This document shows positions 1-7,552 of a stretch of DNA of 53,334 nucleotides, piece after piece. The stretch is taken from contig ONEK01000023.1 in NCBI GenBank assembly GCA_900316855.1, positions 1 to 53,334 of the forward strand. Reading direction: 5' to 3'. The number at the start of each line of letters is the position of its first letter. Position 1 is the stretch's first letter. Both the position numbers and the translations under genes were made by a program. The notes beneath the pieces were generated by a model that was given only the letters and a program-made list of their open reading frames with translations, was not told where the DNA came from and made no database searches. The DNA is from an uncultured Lachnospiraceae bacterium (GTDB lineage: Bacteria > Bacillota > Clostridia > Lachnospirales > Lachnospiraceae).

Positions 1-2
1 TG

Positions 3-53
3 TTCAGTTATCTCGTCAGCGAAGAATCGCCTCCCTTCAAAGGTTGCTATTGA
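3..53 (+). CDS. Possible 3' end of an upstream gene (partial)
   Basis: One frame is open from the window edge to a TGA at 51-53 and would encode a tail ending SEESPPFKGCY. Another frame is also open until TAA at 55-57, so the choice is uncertain. Nothing recognisable can be read from 17 codons. A gene ending here would lie about 30 bases before the P-type ATPase and could share its operon. Confidence 0.2.
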   Translation, partial: FSYLVSEESPPFKGCY

Positions 54-65
54 TTAAGGAACTAT

Positions 66-92
66 ATGTTTTGGCTTCACACATATGCCTGA
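66..92 (+). CDS. Possible 8-codon leader peptide overlapping the ATPase start
   Basis: An AAGGA at 56-60 sits five bases before an ATG at 66, which opens a frame reading MFWLHTYA and stopping at TGA 90-92. The ATPase ATG at 85 lies inside this frame and has no good ribosome binding site of its own. The arrangement would suit translational coupling, with ribosomes ending at 92 re-initiating at 85. It may also be chance, or the remains of a frameshifted start. Confidence 0.3.
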   Translation: MFWLHTYA

Positions 93-2220
93 AGCCTCAA
101 TTTTACATGAATCGGATACGCGCCTTCGGGTACACATGCGCCAGTACCGGATGACGATGGAGCAGGCGGATCAGCTGCAGGCCTATCTCGAGGGTCTCGA
201 GGGTGTGAGGAAGGCGGTTGTCTATGACCGCACCGCGGACGCGGTCATCACATTCCGGCCGGGGAGGAAGCGGGCACTGATCTGCGCCCTTTCGGAGTTT
301 GGCTATGAGAGGACAAAGGCCGCGGTTCCCGAGAACACCGGCCGCGCCCTGCAGCACGAGTATGAGGACCGCATGGCGAATCTCGTCCTCGGAAGAGCCA
401 TCAACCTGCTGTTCTTCCCGGCGGTGCTGAGAACGGTCTGGACTGTGGTCCGCTCCGTCCCCTTTATTGTGAAGGGCATCCGCTCCCTTATGAAGGGGAA
501 GCTGGAGGTTTCGGTCCTGGACGCGGCCAGTATCAGTGTTTCCATGCTGCGGGGTGATTTCGGAACCGCTGGCTCCATCATGTTCCTCCTGTCGTTCGGC
601 GACCTCATTGAGGACTGGACGAGGAAGAAATCCGTAGATGACCTCGCAAGGACCATGTCCCTCAACGTCGACAAGGTCTGGGTGCGCACCGACACCGGGG
701 AGGAGGTGCTCGTCGGGATCCGCTCCGTGAAGGAGGGAGATACCGTCATTGTCCGCACCGGCAACATGATTCCGCTCGACGGGATCGTGCTGGAGGGCGA
801 TGCCTCCGTCAACCAGTCCTCCATCACGGGAGAGCCTCTTGCCGTACACAAGGAAGCAGGCGGCTTCCTGTACGCGGGGACTGTCGTGGAAGAGGGCGAG
901 CTTGCCTACACGGTGAAGCAGGCTGCCGGCTCCGGCCGGTATGACCGCATCGTGCGCATGATCGAGGACAGCGAGAAGCTCAAGTCCGCAACGGAGGCGA
1001 AGGCATCCCGTATGGCGGACCGGCTGGTGCCCTGGACGTTCGGAGCCACCTTCCTGACCTGGCTGTTTACACGCAATCTCACGAAGGCCGCGTCCATCCT
1101 GAACGTGGACTTCTGCTGCGCGTTGAAGATTTCCATCCCGATTGCCGTGATGTCCGCCATGCGCGAAGCAGGCGACCATCATATCTCCGTGCGCGGAGGC
1201 AAGTTCCTGGAGGCAGTCTCCGAAGCACAGACCATCGTCTTCGACAAGACCGGAACCCTGACGGAGGCACAGCCGAAGGTGCATGACGTCATTGCCTTTG
1301 ACGGGCAGGATCCGGAGGAGATGCTGCGGCTTGCCGCGTGTCTTGAGGAGCATTTCCCGCACTCCATCGCAAACGCGGTCGTCGCGCGCGCGATGGAGCT
1401 GGGACTCAGTCACGAGGAGAAGCACTCCCGCGTGGAATACGTCGTGGCGCACGGCATTGCGTCCAGCGTCGACGGGGTCAGGGTCCGCATCGGCTCGGAG
1501 CACTTCATCTTCGAGGATGAGAAGAGCGCGCTGCCCTCCGGCACCGGCAGGACGCTGTCTGCCCTGCAGACGGGGAAGCAGGCGGCGGAGATCGCGTTTG
1601 ACGCCCTTCCCGCGGAATATTCGCATCTGTACCTTGCGATCGGCGGGAAGCTCGCCGCCGTGATCCTGATCGAGGACCCGCTGAAGCAGGACGCGGCATC
1701 GACCGTTGAAAAGCTCCACGAGGAAGGCTTCCTGAGGGTCGTCATGCTGACCGGTGACAGCGGCAGGACCGCGAAGGCGGCAGCGCAGAAGGTCGGTGTG
1801 GACGACTACCGTGCGGAGGTATTGCCGGAGGATAAGGCGGAATTCATCCGTGCGGAGCACAGGGCAGGCAGGCGTGTCATCATGATCGGGGACGGCATCA
1901 ATGACTCGCCGGCACTCTCCGAGGCGGATGCCGGCATCGCTATCAACAGCGGTGCGGCCATTGCCCGCGAGGTCGCGGATATCGTGATCTCCGCCAGTGA
2001 CCTCGAATCCCTGATTCTCCTGCGGAGGCTCAGCAGGAAGCTGATGAGCCGGATCAACGGCAACTACCGCACGATCGTCGGCTTCAATTCGTTCCTCATC
2101 CTCATGGGCATGCTGGGTGTGTTCCAGCCGACGACGACAGCACTCCTGCACAACACCTCGACCGTGCTGCTGTCGCTATACTCCATGAGCAATCTCCTTC
2201 CGGAGGAGACAGATGCCTGA
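85..2220 (+). CDS. Heavy-metal translocating P1B-type ATPase, atypical metal motif
   Basis: A 711-residue P1B-type ATPase that would pump a metal ion across the cytoplasmic membrane using ATP. Visible in order: an N-terminal ferredoxin-like domain without a CxxC motif (about 10-80), membrane segments (about 110-180), the actuator loop TGEP (248-251), a membrane segment carrying FCCALK (343-348), the phosphorylation motif DKTGT (387-391), a nucleotide-domain FPHS (424-427) in the place of the usual HP motif, and the hinge GDGINDSPAL (about 602-611). The usual CPC/CPx metal-site motif is replaced by CCALK, so the ion cannot be assumed to be copper. The start at 85 is the first ATG after the in-frame stop at 55; upstream Shine-Dalgarno support is poor, see the leader frame at 66. 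A terminator follows at 2291. Confidence 0.9.
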   Translation: MPEASILHESDTRLRVHMRQYRMTMEQADQLQAYLEGLEGVRKAVVYDRTADAVITFRPGRKRALICALSEFGYERTKAAVPENTGRALQHEYEDRMANLVLGRAINLLFFPAVLRTVWTVVRSVPFIVKGIRSLMKGKLEVSVLDAASISVSMLRGDFGTAGSIMFLLSFGDLIEDWTRKKSVDDLARTMSLNVDKVWVRTDTGEEVLVGIRSVKEGDTVIVRTGNMIPLDGIVLEGDASVNQSSITGEPLAVHKEAGGFLYAGTVVEEGELAYTVKQAAGSGRYDRIVRMIEDSEKLKSATEAKASRMADRLVPWTFGATFLTWLFTRNLTKAASILNVDFCCALKISIPIAVMSAMREAGDHHISVRGGKFLEAVSEAQTIVFDKTGTLTEAQPKVHDVIAFDGQDPEEMLRLAACLEEHFPHSIANAVVARAMELGLSHEEKHSRVEYVVAHGIASSVDGVRVRIGSEHFIFEDEKSALPSGTGRTLSALQTGKQAAEIAFDALPAEYSHLYLAIGGKLAAVILIEDPLKQDAASTVEKLHEEGFLRVVMLTGDSGRTAKAAAQKVGVDDYRAEVLPEDKAEFIRAEHRAGRRVIMIGDGINDSPALSEADAGIAINSGAAIAREVADIVISASDLESLILLRRLSRKLMSRINGNYRTIVGFNSFLILMGMLGVFQPTTTALLHNTSTVLLSLYSMSNLLPEETDA

Positions 2221-2290
2221 AGGGGCGTCTATTGCTGGCTAAAAGGTATACACTGATCCCGGGGCACAGTCATTATGGAACTTCACGAAA

Positions 2291-2319
2291 CGCCGCGCAC
2301 AGCTCCGCGCGGCGTTTTT
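2291..2319 (+). terminator. Rho-independent terminator after the P-type ATPase
   Basis: A perfect 8-bp stem CGCCGCGC (2291-2298) pairs with GCGCGGCG (2307-2314) around an 8-base loop, followed by five T residues (2315-2319). It lies about 70 bases after the ATPase stop. Confidence 0.85.
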
Positions 2320-2462
2320 CCGTGCAGAATGATACATGCTGAAAGCTGACGCAGGGGTGGAAATATCGCACCTGTTCCGAGCCTTCTGAAAGGACATACG
2401 GAAACAAGCCATGGAAAGTTCATCCTAAATAAGGCAGGACCCCGTCCGGCGGCAGTGCTGTG

Positions 2463-2471
2463 TGATACACT
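2463..2471 (+). promoter_or_regulatory. Extended -10 promoter directly before the sensor cyclase
   Basis: TGATACACT gives a TGN extended -10 with a four-of-six hexamer (TACACT, 2466-2471). No -35 match is seen. Transcription would start about at the ATG at 2479, which would make the message leaderless; no ribosome binding site is visible, which agrees. Sequence inference only. Confidence 0.4.
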
Positions 2472-2478
2472 GATGTTT

Positions 2479-4584
2479 ATGAAGAAAATACTTCTCTTAA
2501 CAGATGGCTGGCGCAGGTTTGTTTCCGCGGCCTGGTCCAGCGGCATCCTGCAGTTCATGAAGGAACAGGGGAGCGGCTATACGCTCAGTGAGTTCCACTG
2601 CTGGGGCAACTGGAGCCACAGCGAATCGTTCAATGAGGGCGAGTACGCCATTTTCAGTCTTCCTGATTTCCGCGAATACGACGGCATCATCGCGGAGCTG
2701 ACGAATATCCGGAACCGGCAGGTCCGTGACCGCTTAACGACCGCCATTGTCCAGAGCGGCGTTCCGGCTATTTCCCTGTGCAGCAGGCAGGAAGGCTACC
2801 ACTGCGTTCAGAACGACAATTATGACGCCATCTGCACGTTATTCCGTCATATGTGGGACGAGCACGGCTGCCGTACGTTTGCCTTCGCGGGCAGCAGGGA
2901 GAGCGAATCCGAATCGGCGGACCGGGAGCGTGCCTTTAAGGACTGCTGCAGGCAGAAAGGGATCGCAGTCACCCCGGACATGATTACGGAGCGCGACTAT
3001 ACGGCGAAGACAGGCATGCTGGCAGCGGCATCGTTCTTTGCGGAAGCTACATCTGCAGAGTCACACAGGCATACCGGTGAGTTCGCGCCGGAATATGACC
3101 AGATGGGAGGCTCGGATCTGTCCCTGCCGCGCAGGGCCGCGGAGCAGGAAGCCCCCGCGCCGGAGGCAGAATCCGGAGAGACCGGCAGCGACACGGTCCT
3201 TACCCGTTCCGGGCATCGTGCGGACCGGCCTGTCCGGCCGATTCCGGACGCCTTTATCTGCGCGAATGACAACATCGCGGTCGGCGTTGCGATGGAGATG
3301 AAAAAGCACGGCTACCTCTGCCCGGAGGATTACAGGATCACTGGCTTCGACAACCTTGACAAGGCCCTTTACTACAATCCGCAGATCACAACGGTTTCCC
3401 TGAACCGGGAGCGCGTCGCCTATGAGGCGGCGAAGGTGCTGGACCGCATGATGAACGGGGAAGATGTTCCGGAAATCACGCTGCTGCCGGCGGAAATTAT
3501 TTATTCCGAGAGCTGCGGCTGCCCCAACAACGGTATGATCGACTACCGCGGGTACCTTTCCTGGGAGGTGGAGGACTCTATCAATGCCATGGACTCGGAT
3601 GAGGATCTCTCGCTGTTTTCCCTCTCTCTGAATCCCTCACTGACTGTGGAGGAGCTCATGGACCGGGTCCTTGCAAAATACGCAGGACTTGACCTTGACG
3701 GAGTGTATATCCTGCTGGATAAGAGGCTGGGGAAGCAGGTTCTCGCCTCCGGCTATTACGATACGGGACGGCTTCGCGTCGCTTGCGCCTGCGAGCGGAA
3801 GGAGGGAGTGCCTTCCGGCGGCACCGGAATGCAGAGTGTAACCTTTGCGTCTGTGCCGAAGCTGCGCTGTCACCTGGATTCCATTGCCGACGGTGCGAGC
3901 CTGTTCGAGTTCCCGCTCCATATCGATGACCGGACTGCCGGCGTGATTATTTTCCGGAATCCGAGATTCCTTGTCCGCAACTGGAAGTTTTTCGAGATGC
4001 AGGATATCGTCCTCAGGGCGCTCGAGGAGTGGGATGTCAATCACAGGCTTCAGGACTCGCTGAAGCATTTAAGGAAGATTTATGACCACGACAACCTGAC
4101 CGGTCTGTATTCAAAGGCGGTCTTTTCCGGCAGGCTCCTGCCATGGTTCGCGGATCAGATGAAGCAGCGCGCGCATGCGGCTGTCATCTTCCTGGACGTG
4201 GATCATTTCAAGCGGATCAACGATACCTATGGGCATGACTACGGGGATCAGATCCTGCAGAAAACGGCGGAGGTTCTCCTGCAAGCCATGCCGGAGAACA
4301 GCTACTCCTTCCGCTACGGCGGCGATGAATTTGTGAGCGTTGTCCGCATGAAAGAGGGTGTATCCGCCGGAGAGCTCAGACAGAGCCTGTACGACAGCTT
4401 CACCAGGGAGAACATTCAGGTCAGCATCGGTGTGAGCCGGACGACGGAGCAGGACTTTATCGCGGAAAACGAGCCGGAAGGAAGGGTGCAGGAGAAGACA
4501 CGCGAAAGCGTCGACCGCTGCATCCGGGAAGCGGATCAGGACATGTACCGCGAGAAGAAGCTTCACCACGCCGCGCGCAGGTAA
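2479..4584 (+). CDS. LacI-type sugar-binding-fold sensor fused to GGDEF diguanylate cyclase
   Basis: About 701 residues. The N-terminal 330 residues resemble the ligand-binding half of LacI/GalR-type regulators or periplasmic sugar-binding proteins (KKILLLTDGW at the start, DAFICANDNIAVGVA, ITGFDNLDKA, PQITTVSLNRE) but the helix-turn-helix is absent, so it is probably a cytosolic ligand sensor. A linker region of about 200 residues leads to a C-terminal GGDEF domain with DHDNLTGLYSK, FLDVDHFKRIND and RYGGDEF (GGDEF at 614-618). The motif is intact, so diguanylate cyclase activity making c-di-GMP is expected; no RxxD inhibitory site stands five residues before it. A stretch of about 60 Glu/Ala/Pro/Arg-rich residues (about 193-250) interrupts the binding domain. 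ATG 2455 is also in frame; 2479 is preferred because MKKILLLT begins the fold. Monocistronic; faces a convergent gene. Confidence 0.85.
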   Translation: MKKILLLTDGWRRFVSAAWSSGILQFMKEQGSGYTLSEFHCWGNWSHSESFNEGEYAIFSLPDFREYDGIIAELTNIRNRQVRDRLTTAIVQSGVPAISLCSRQEGYHCVQNDNYDAICTLFRHMWDEHGCRTFAFAGSRESESESADRERAFKDCCRQKGIAVTPDMITERDYTAKTGMLAAASFFAEATSAESHRHTGEFAPEYDQMGGSDLSLPRRAAEQEAPAPEAESGETGSDTVLTRSGHRADRPVRPIPDAFICANDNIAVGVAMEMKKHGYLCPEDYRITGFDNLDKALYYNPQITTVSLNRERVAYEAAKVLDRMMNGEDVPEITLLPAEIIYSESCGCPNNGMIDYRGYLSWEVEDSINAMDSDEDLSLFSLSLNPSLTVEELMDRVLAKYAGLDLDGVYILLDKRLGKQVLASGYYDTGRLRVACACERKEGVPSGGTGMQSVTFASVPKLRCHLDSIADGASLFEFPLHIDDRTAGVIIFRNPRFLVRNWKFFEMQDIVLRALEEWDVNHRLQDSLKHLRKIYDHDNLTGLYSKAVFSGRLLPWFADQMKQRAHAAVIFLDVDHFKRINDTYGHDYGDQILQKTAEVLLQAMPENSYSFRYGGDEFVSVVRMKEGVSAGELRQSLYDSFTRENIQVSIGVSRTTEQDFIAENEPEGRVQEKTRESVDRCIREADQDMYREKKLHHAARR

Positions 4585-4642
4585 AGCGGAAGTCGGTCAG
4601 CTTCTCTGCCTGGCCCGATGCGGGGATACGGCAGGGGGATCT

Positions 4643-5380
4643 CTACCGTATGATCTCCGGCTGTCTCGTTGTCACGTTGACGAGAAGGGGGCCGGGGAGA
4701 AGGGCACGGTAATGACGGAGGGTTTCCGCGTCATCGATGGTCCAGAGCGAGAGAGGAACCTTAGCCCGGATGAATTCGCGGACCACGTCGTCCGTGCAGA
4801 AATGATAGTCGATATTGAGGGCGGGGCAGCTGGTCCTCTTAAACCGGGAGATGAGAGTGCGGACCTGCCTTATTTTATCCTCAGCGGAATGATTCCGGTA
4901 AATGCCCGGAACAAGCTCCTCCGCGTTGATAAGAATCCGCCCTGCAGGTACGTCAAAGGTAAGGGCTCCGGCTTCCCTGCCGGATATCGGAGAGCCGGGA
5001 ACTTCAGCCGGCGCCGGCTTCATGGAACCGGAAAACCAGACCCGGTCCGGATCCATCCCGCATTCCCGGGCGGTATCCTGCACTTCCGGCGCAAGGCCGT
5101 ACTCCTTCAGATCGCAGTTCAGCCGCTTTTCTCCGGAACCGGAAGAGCACTGTTCCTCCTCCAGAATCAGCAGCAGGGCATCCCGCAGGGTGAGCCCGGG
5201 GCAGGAGCCGGTGGAAGCTCCTGCGCCTGCGATCTCATTATGCTGCAGGATGAGCTCCCCGCTTCGATCTCTGCGGACATCAAATTCGATAAAGTCCACC
5301 GGCTCCGTCACAGCCTTCTTCAGATATTGCGCGGAATTCATTTCGGTGCCGCTGCACCCCGAGTGTGCTGTAAGGAACAT
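4643..5380 (-). CDS. Glycerophosphodiester phosphodiesterase family protein (GDPD)
   Basis: A 245-residue GDPD/UgpQ-type TIM barrel without signal peptide, so cytosolic. It shows the N-terminal AHSG active-site strand with its His, IEFDVR followed by GELILQHN (the metal-binding Glu/Asp and second His), LNCDLKEYGL, and a late LWTIDD strand that matches the LWTVN-type motif of the family. Such enzymes split glycerophosphodiesters into glycerol 3-phosphate and an alcohol. A GAGGTAAG ribosome binding site sits before the ATG at 5380. It is the last gene of a minus-strand run with a PfkB kinase and ABC importer genes, separated from the kinase by a repeat copy (5398-5458). In ugp operons a GDPD accompanies a glycerol-phosphate importer, so a related role is plausible here but not shown. 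Confidence 0.85.
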   Translation of the reverse strand: MFLTAHSGCSGTEMNSAQYLKKAVTEPVDFIEFDVRRDRSGELILQHNEIAGAGASTGSCPGLTLRDALLLILEEEQCSSGSGEKRLNCDLKEYGLAPEVQDTARECGMDPDRVWFSGSMKPAPAEVPGSPISGREAGALTFDVPAGRILINAEELVPGIYRNHSAEDKIRQVRTLISRFKRTSCPALNIDYHFCTDDVVREFIRAKVPLSLWTIDDAETLRHYRALLPGPLLVNVTTRQPEIIR

Positions 5381-5397
5381 GCAATCTTACCTCGAAT

Positions 5398-5458
5398 TGT
5401 CTGCGTCAGCAGGCATCCATCACGTGAAACCCGAGAAGGTGGGTTCCCGCGTATGATC
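5398..5458 (+). repeat. REP-A hairpin repeat, copy 1
   Basis: First of three related copies (also 16891-16979 and 40785-40874). It begins with a hairpin TGTCTGC-gtca-GCAGGCA, has a second stem AACCC/GGGTT, and ends CGCGTATGATC. In the other copies the second stem is CCGC/GCGG, so the pairing is kept while the bases change. It lies between the PfkB and GDPD genes. Confidence 0.7.
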
Positions 5459-5478
5459 TTTCTCCTTCTGGTGAACTG

Positions 5479-6435
5479 TTACTCATAAAACCTGTGAATG
5501 TAATTCAGGATCTCCTCGCTCGTTCCCTTATAGGGGCCCGACTGCTCCATCTTGCGGGACACGAGCGCGGCGGCAAAACGCAGGGACAGCTCCGCGGTGT
5601 GGCTTGTACGCATGGCAAGGTAGCCCGCGAACGTAGTGTCACCGCGTCCTGTCCTGCCGGAGAGGTTCCGGGGAACGAGGGGCTCCTTCAGGATGCGGAT
5701 TTCATCATCCTCGAAGCTGCCGCACACGATGACCTCCGTGTTGTGCGTGACCATGACCTCCTTCGCGCCGAGGCTGTGCAGGAGGCTCGCGGCTTTCCGG
5801 CGGTCGCTGATGCCGGTCAGGAATTCAGCCTCCGCGGCATCGGTTTTCAGCACGTCCACATAGGGCAGCAGCCGCTCCATGTCCTTCCAGGGATGAAACT
5901 TCATGCTGCCGTCCGGCTCCACCGTGCGCAGAAGCCCCTGTGCGTCGATCCCTATGATGGGAAGGAACGGCCCCTGTCCGGAGCCCTCCTTTGCCTTGCT
6001 CTGCTTCCAGTCATGCAGATCCTTCAGGATCTCCGGGTCAATATCCCCCGCCACGAGGCCGCCCAGCTGGAGCGCCTTCGTCCTGCCTGCCATGTCTTCG
6101 ATATCGCACATGCGGATGGGGTCGGCTGTATGGGTGTTTGTGGAGACGCGCTTCTCCTTATCCTCCGTGAGGTATTGGTTCCTGATCTGGCAGGTGTGGC
6201 GGGAGGGGAGTACGGACAGGAAGACGTGGCTTCCCGCAAACGCGGCTTCCGGATCACATTCCTCCGGATTCGCTCTTGTTACGACAGCCGTGGAAAAGCC
6301 GCAGGAATCTGCCGCCCAGGCGCCGTAAATCACGGCACCGCCGAGATTCGTTTCCGTGATGCCGTCACAGGCGACATTGGTATCGAGTGATACCGGACCG
6401 GCACACACAAGATCATAAAAATTTGTCTCTTTCAT
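5479..6435 (-). CDS. PfkB-family carbohydrate (ribokinase-like) kinase
   Basis: A 318-residue sugar or nucleoside kinase of the PfkB/ribokinase family, cytosolic. The N-terminus DLVCAGPVSLDTN and the following LGGAVIYGAWAAD match the substrate-binding glycine strand, and the C-terminal signature GRTGRGDTTFAGYLA carries the catalytic Asp and anion hole. The signature reads TGRGD where TGAGD is usual. The start at 6435 is chosen over 6453 because GAGG then lies five bases upstream. Its substrate is unknown. Placement between a sugar-type ABC importer and a GDPD suggests it phosphorylates the imported sugar or polyol, perhaps one released from a phosphodiester. Repeat elements flank it on both sides (5398-5458 and 6465-6645). 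Confidence 0.88.
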   Translation of the reverse strand: MKETNFYDLVCAGPVSLDTNVACDGITETNLGGAVIYGAWAADSCGFSTAVVTRANPEECDPEAAFAGSHVFLSVLPSRHTCQIRNQYLTEDKEKRVSTNTHTADPIRMCDIEDMAGRTKALQLGGLVAGDIDPEILKDLHDWKQSKAKEGSGQGPFLPIIGIDAQGLLRTVEPDGSMKFHPWKDMERLLPYVDVLKTDAAEAEFLTGISDRRKAASLLHSLGAKEVMVTHNTEVIVCGSFEDDEIRILKEPLVPRNLSGRTGRGDTTFAGYLAMRTSHTAELSLRFAAALVSRKMEQSGPYKGTSEEILNYIHRFYE

Positions 6436-6464
6436 CATTACCTCAGGTGTCAAAAGTATTTATT

Positions 6465-6523
6465 CCCGCGAGGCACGAGCCACGCGAACATGCTCGCATG
6501 TTCATGTGGCGACGCCCGCGAGG
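6465..6523. repeat. Long imperfect hairpin with flanking direct repeat
   Basis: A hairpin is formed by GCCAC (6479-6483) and GAACATG (6486-6492) pairing with CATGTTC (6497-6503) and GTGGC (6506-6510) around the loop ctcg. A direct repeat CCCGCGAGG occurs on both sides (about 6465-6473 and 6515-6523). It is part of a 180-base repeat cluster between the ABC permease and the PfkB gene. Confidence 0.6.
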
Positions 6524-6604
6524 GTCAAATACCCCGCCCCTTGGGGCGTTCAGGATCAGCAGGATGTTAAGTCATGCCCCGCTGCTTGCGGCGGGGTATT
6601 TGAC
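6524..6604. repeat. 15-bp perfect inverted repeat, nested palindrome
   Basis: GTCAAATACCCCGCC (6524-6538) is exactly mirrored by its reverse complement at 6590-6604. An inner GGGGC/GCCCC pair nests inside. The element begins right after the preceding hairpin and has the form of a mobile intergenic repeat or a strong RNA processing/termination structure inside the operon. Confidence 0.65.
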
Positions 6605-6613
6605 TAAGGCAAA

Positions 6614-6645
6614 ATGGCGTACGAATTGTTTCGCAGCTCCGCTGC
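6614..6645 (-). repeat. Two-hairpin repeat B, copy 1 (minus orientation)
   Basis: Read on the minus strand: hairpin GCAGC-gga-GCTGC followed by CGAA-acaa-TTCG and GTACGCCAT. Related copies lie at 17923-17953 and 22273-22303. The first stem is GCAGC/GCTGC here and GCATC/GATGC at 22273, a compensating change. Confidence 0.65.
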
Positions 6646-6661
6646 TTTAGCAACCCTTATG

Positions 6662-7552
6662 TCACTTTACAGCCTTCTTGATATACAGGCAGGAGAGAAC
6701 CAGCACGATCAGCGTCATGATAATGGCACCGGCACTGCCGAAGCCAAACTTGAGGTTCTTGATGCCGTACGCGTACAGGTACTGTGTGATGGTCGTGGTG
6801 CTGTTCGCGGGACCGCCGCCGGTCAGGAGGTTCACCTTGTCAAAGATCCGGAAGCTGTCGATGGTCCGGAGGAGTGCGCACAGGGCCAGCACCGGCGCAA
6901 TGCCCGGGACCGTGATGAAGCGGACCTGCTGCACGTAGCTTGCACCGTCCATGCGCGCCGCCTCATACTGCGACTGCGGGACGGACTGCATGGCCGCGTA
7001 CAGGAGCAGGAAAACAAAGGGCGCGTTCTGCCAGATATCGATCAGAATCAGCATCGGCAGAGCCGTATGCAGATCCGAAAACCAGTTGTACACCGGCAGG
7101 CGCAGGGCTTCCAGCGTCCGGTTGATGATCCCGTAATTCGGAGACAGCATCATTCTCCACGACAGTGCCACTGTCACGGAGGGCAGCAGATAAGGAACGA
7201 GGAGCAGGACCCGCAGTATCTTAGCGGTCCGTTCCCTGTGGATGGATTCCACGAAAAGGGCCATGATAAAGCCCACAGCTACCTCAAACAGGACTGCGAA
7301 GACGGTGAATTTCACCGTTACCCCGATCGACTGCAGGAAATACTCGTTCGTGAACAGCTTGATATAATTTTTCAGTCCGACGAATTTGACGGTCTTCCTG
7401 AGCAGCTGAAAGTTCGTAAAGCTGTAAAGGACCGTGAAAATCAGCGGATACGCGGTCATGACTGCCAGAATAACGAAAGGCGGCGCCGCCATCGCGGTGG
7501 CGAAGCGGCGCCGGTTTCCGGAGGCAGTCGTTATTCTGCCTTCTGCTTTCAT
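6662..7552 (-). CDS. Sugar-type ABC transporter permease (MalF/UgpA-like)
   Basis: A 296-residue inner-membrane permease of the carbohydrate uptake CUT1 type. About six hydrophobic segments are visible, beginning at FVILAVMTAYPLIFTVLYSF, and the cytosolic coupling loop reads YEAARMDGASYVQQVRFITVP, the EAA motif that docks the ATPase. Its ATG overlaps the stop of the lipoprotein gene upstream (ATGA), showing tight translational coupling. No ATP-binding subunit is encoded in this run; CUT1 systems of Firmicutes often borrow a shared MsmK-type ATPase encoded elsewhere, which is assumed here. Confidence 0.92.
   Translation of the reverse strand: MKAEGRITTASGNRRRFATAMAAPPFVILAVMTAYPLIFTVLYSFTNFQLLRKTVKFVGLKNYIKLFTNEYFLQSIGVTVKFTVFAVLFEVAVGFIMALFVESIHRERTAKILRVLLLVPYLLPSVTVALSWRMMLSPNYGIINRTLEALRLPVYNWFSDLHTALPMLILIDIWQNAPFVFLLLYAAMQSVPQSQYEAARMDGASYVQQVRFITVPGIAPVLALCALLRTIDSFRIFDKVNLLTGGGPANSTTTITQYLYAYGIKNLKFGFGSAGAIIMTLIVLVLSCLYIKKAVK

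Noticed and set aside
103..2151. Long open frame on the minus strand opposite the P-type ATPase (682 codons)
   Set aside because: High-GC codon bias opens the opposite frame; the translation is Arg/His/Asp-rich with no domain, while the plus strand has every ATPase motif. The same applies to the minus frames at 19342-20781 and 23533-25881 and the plus frame at 29765-30802.
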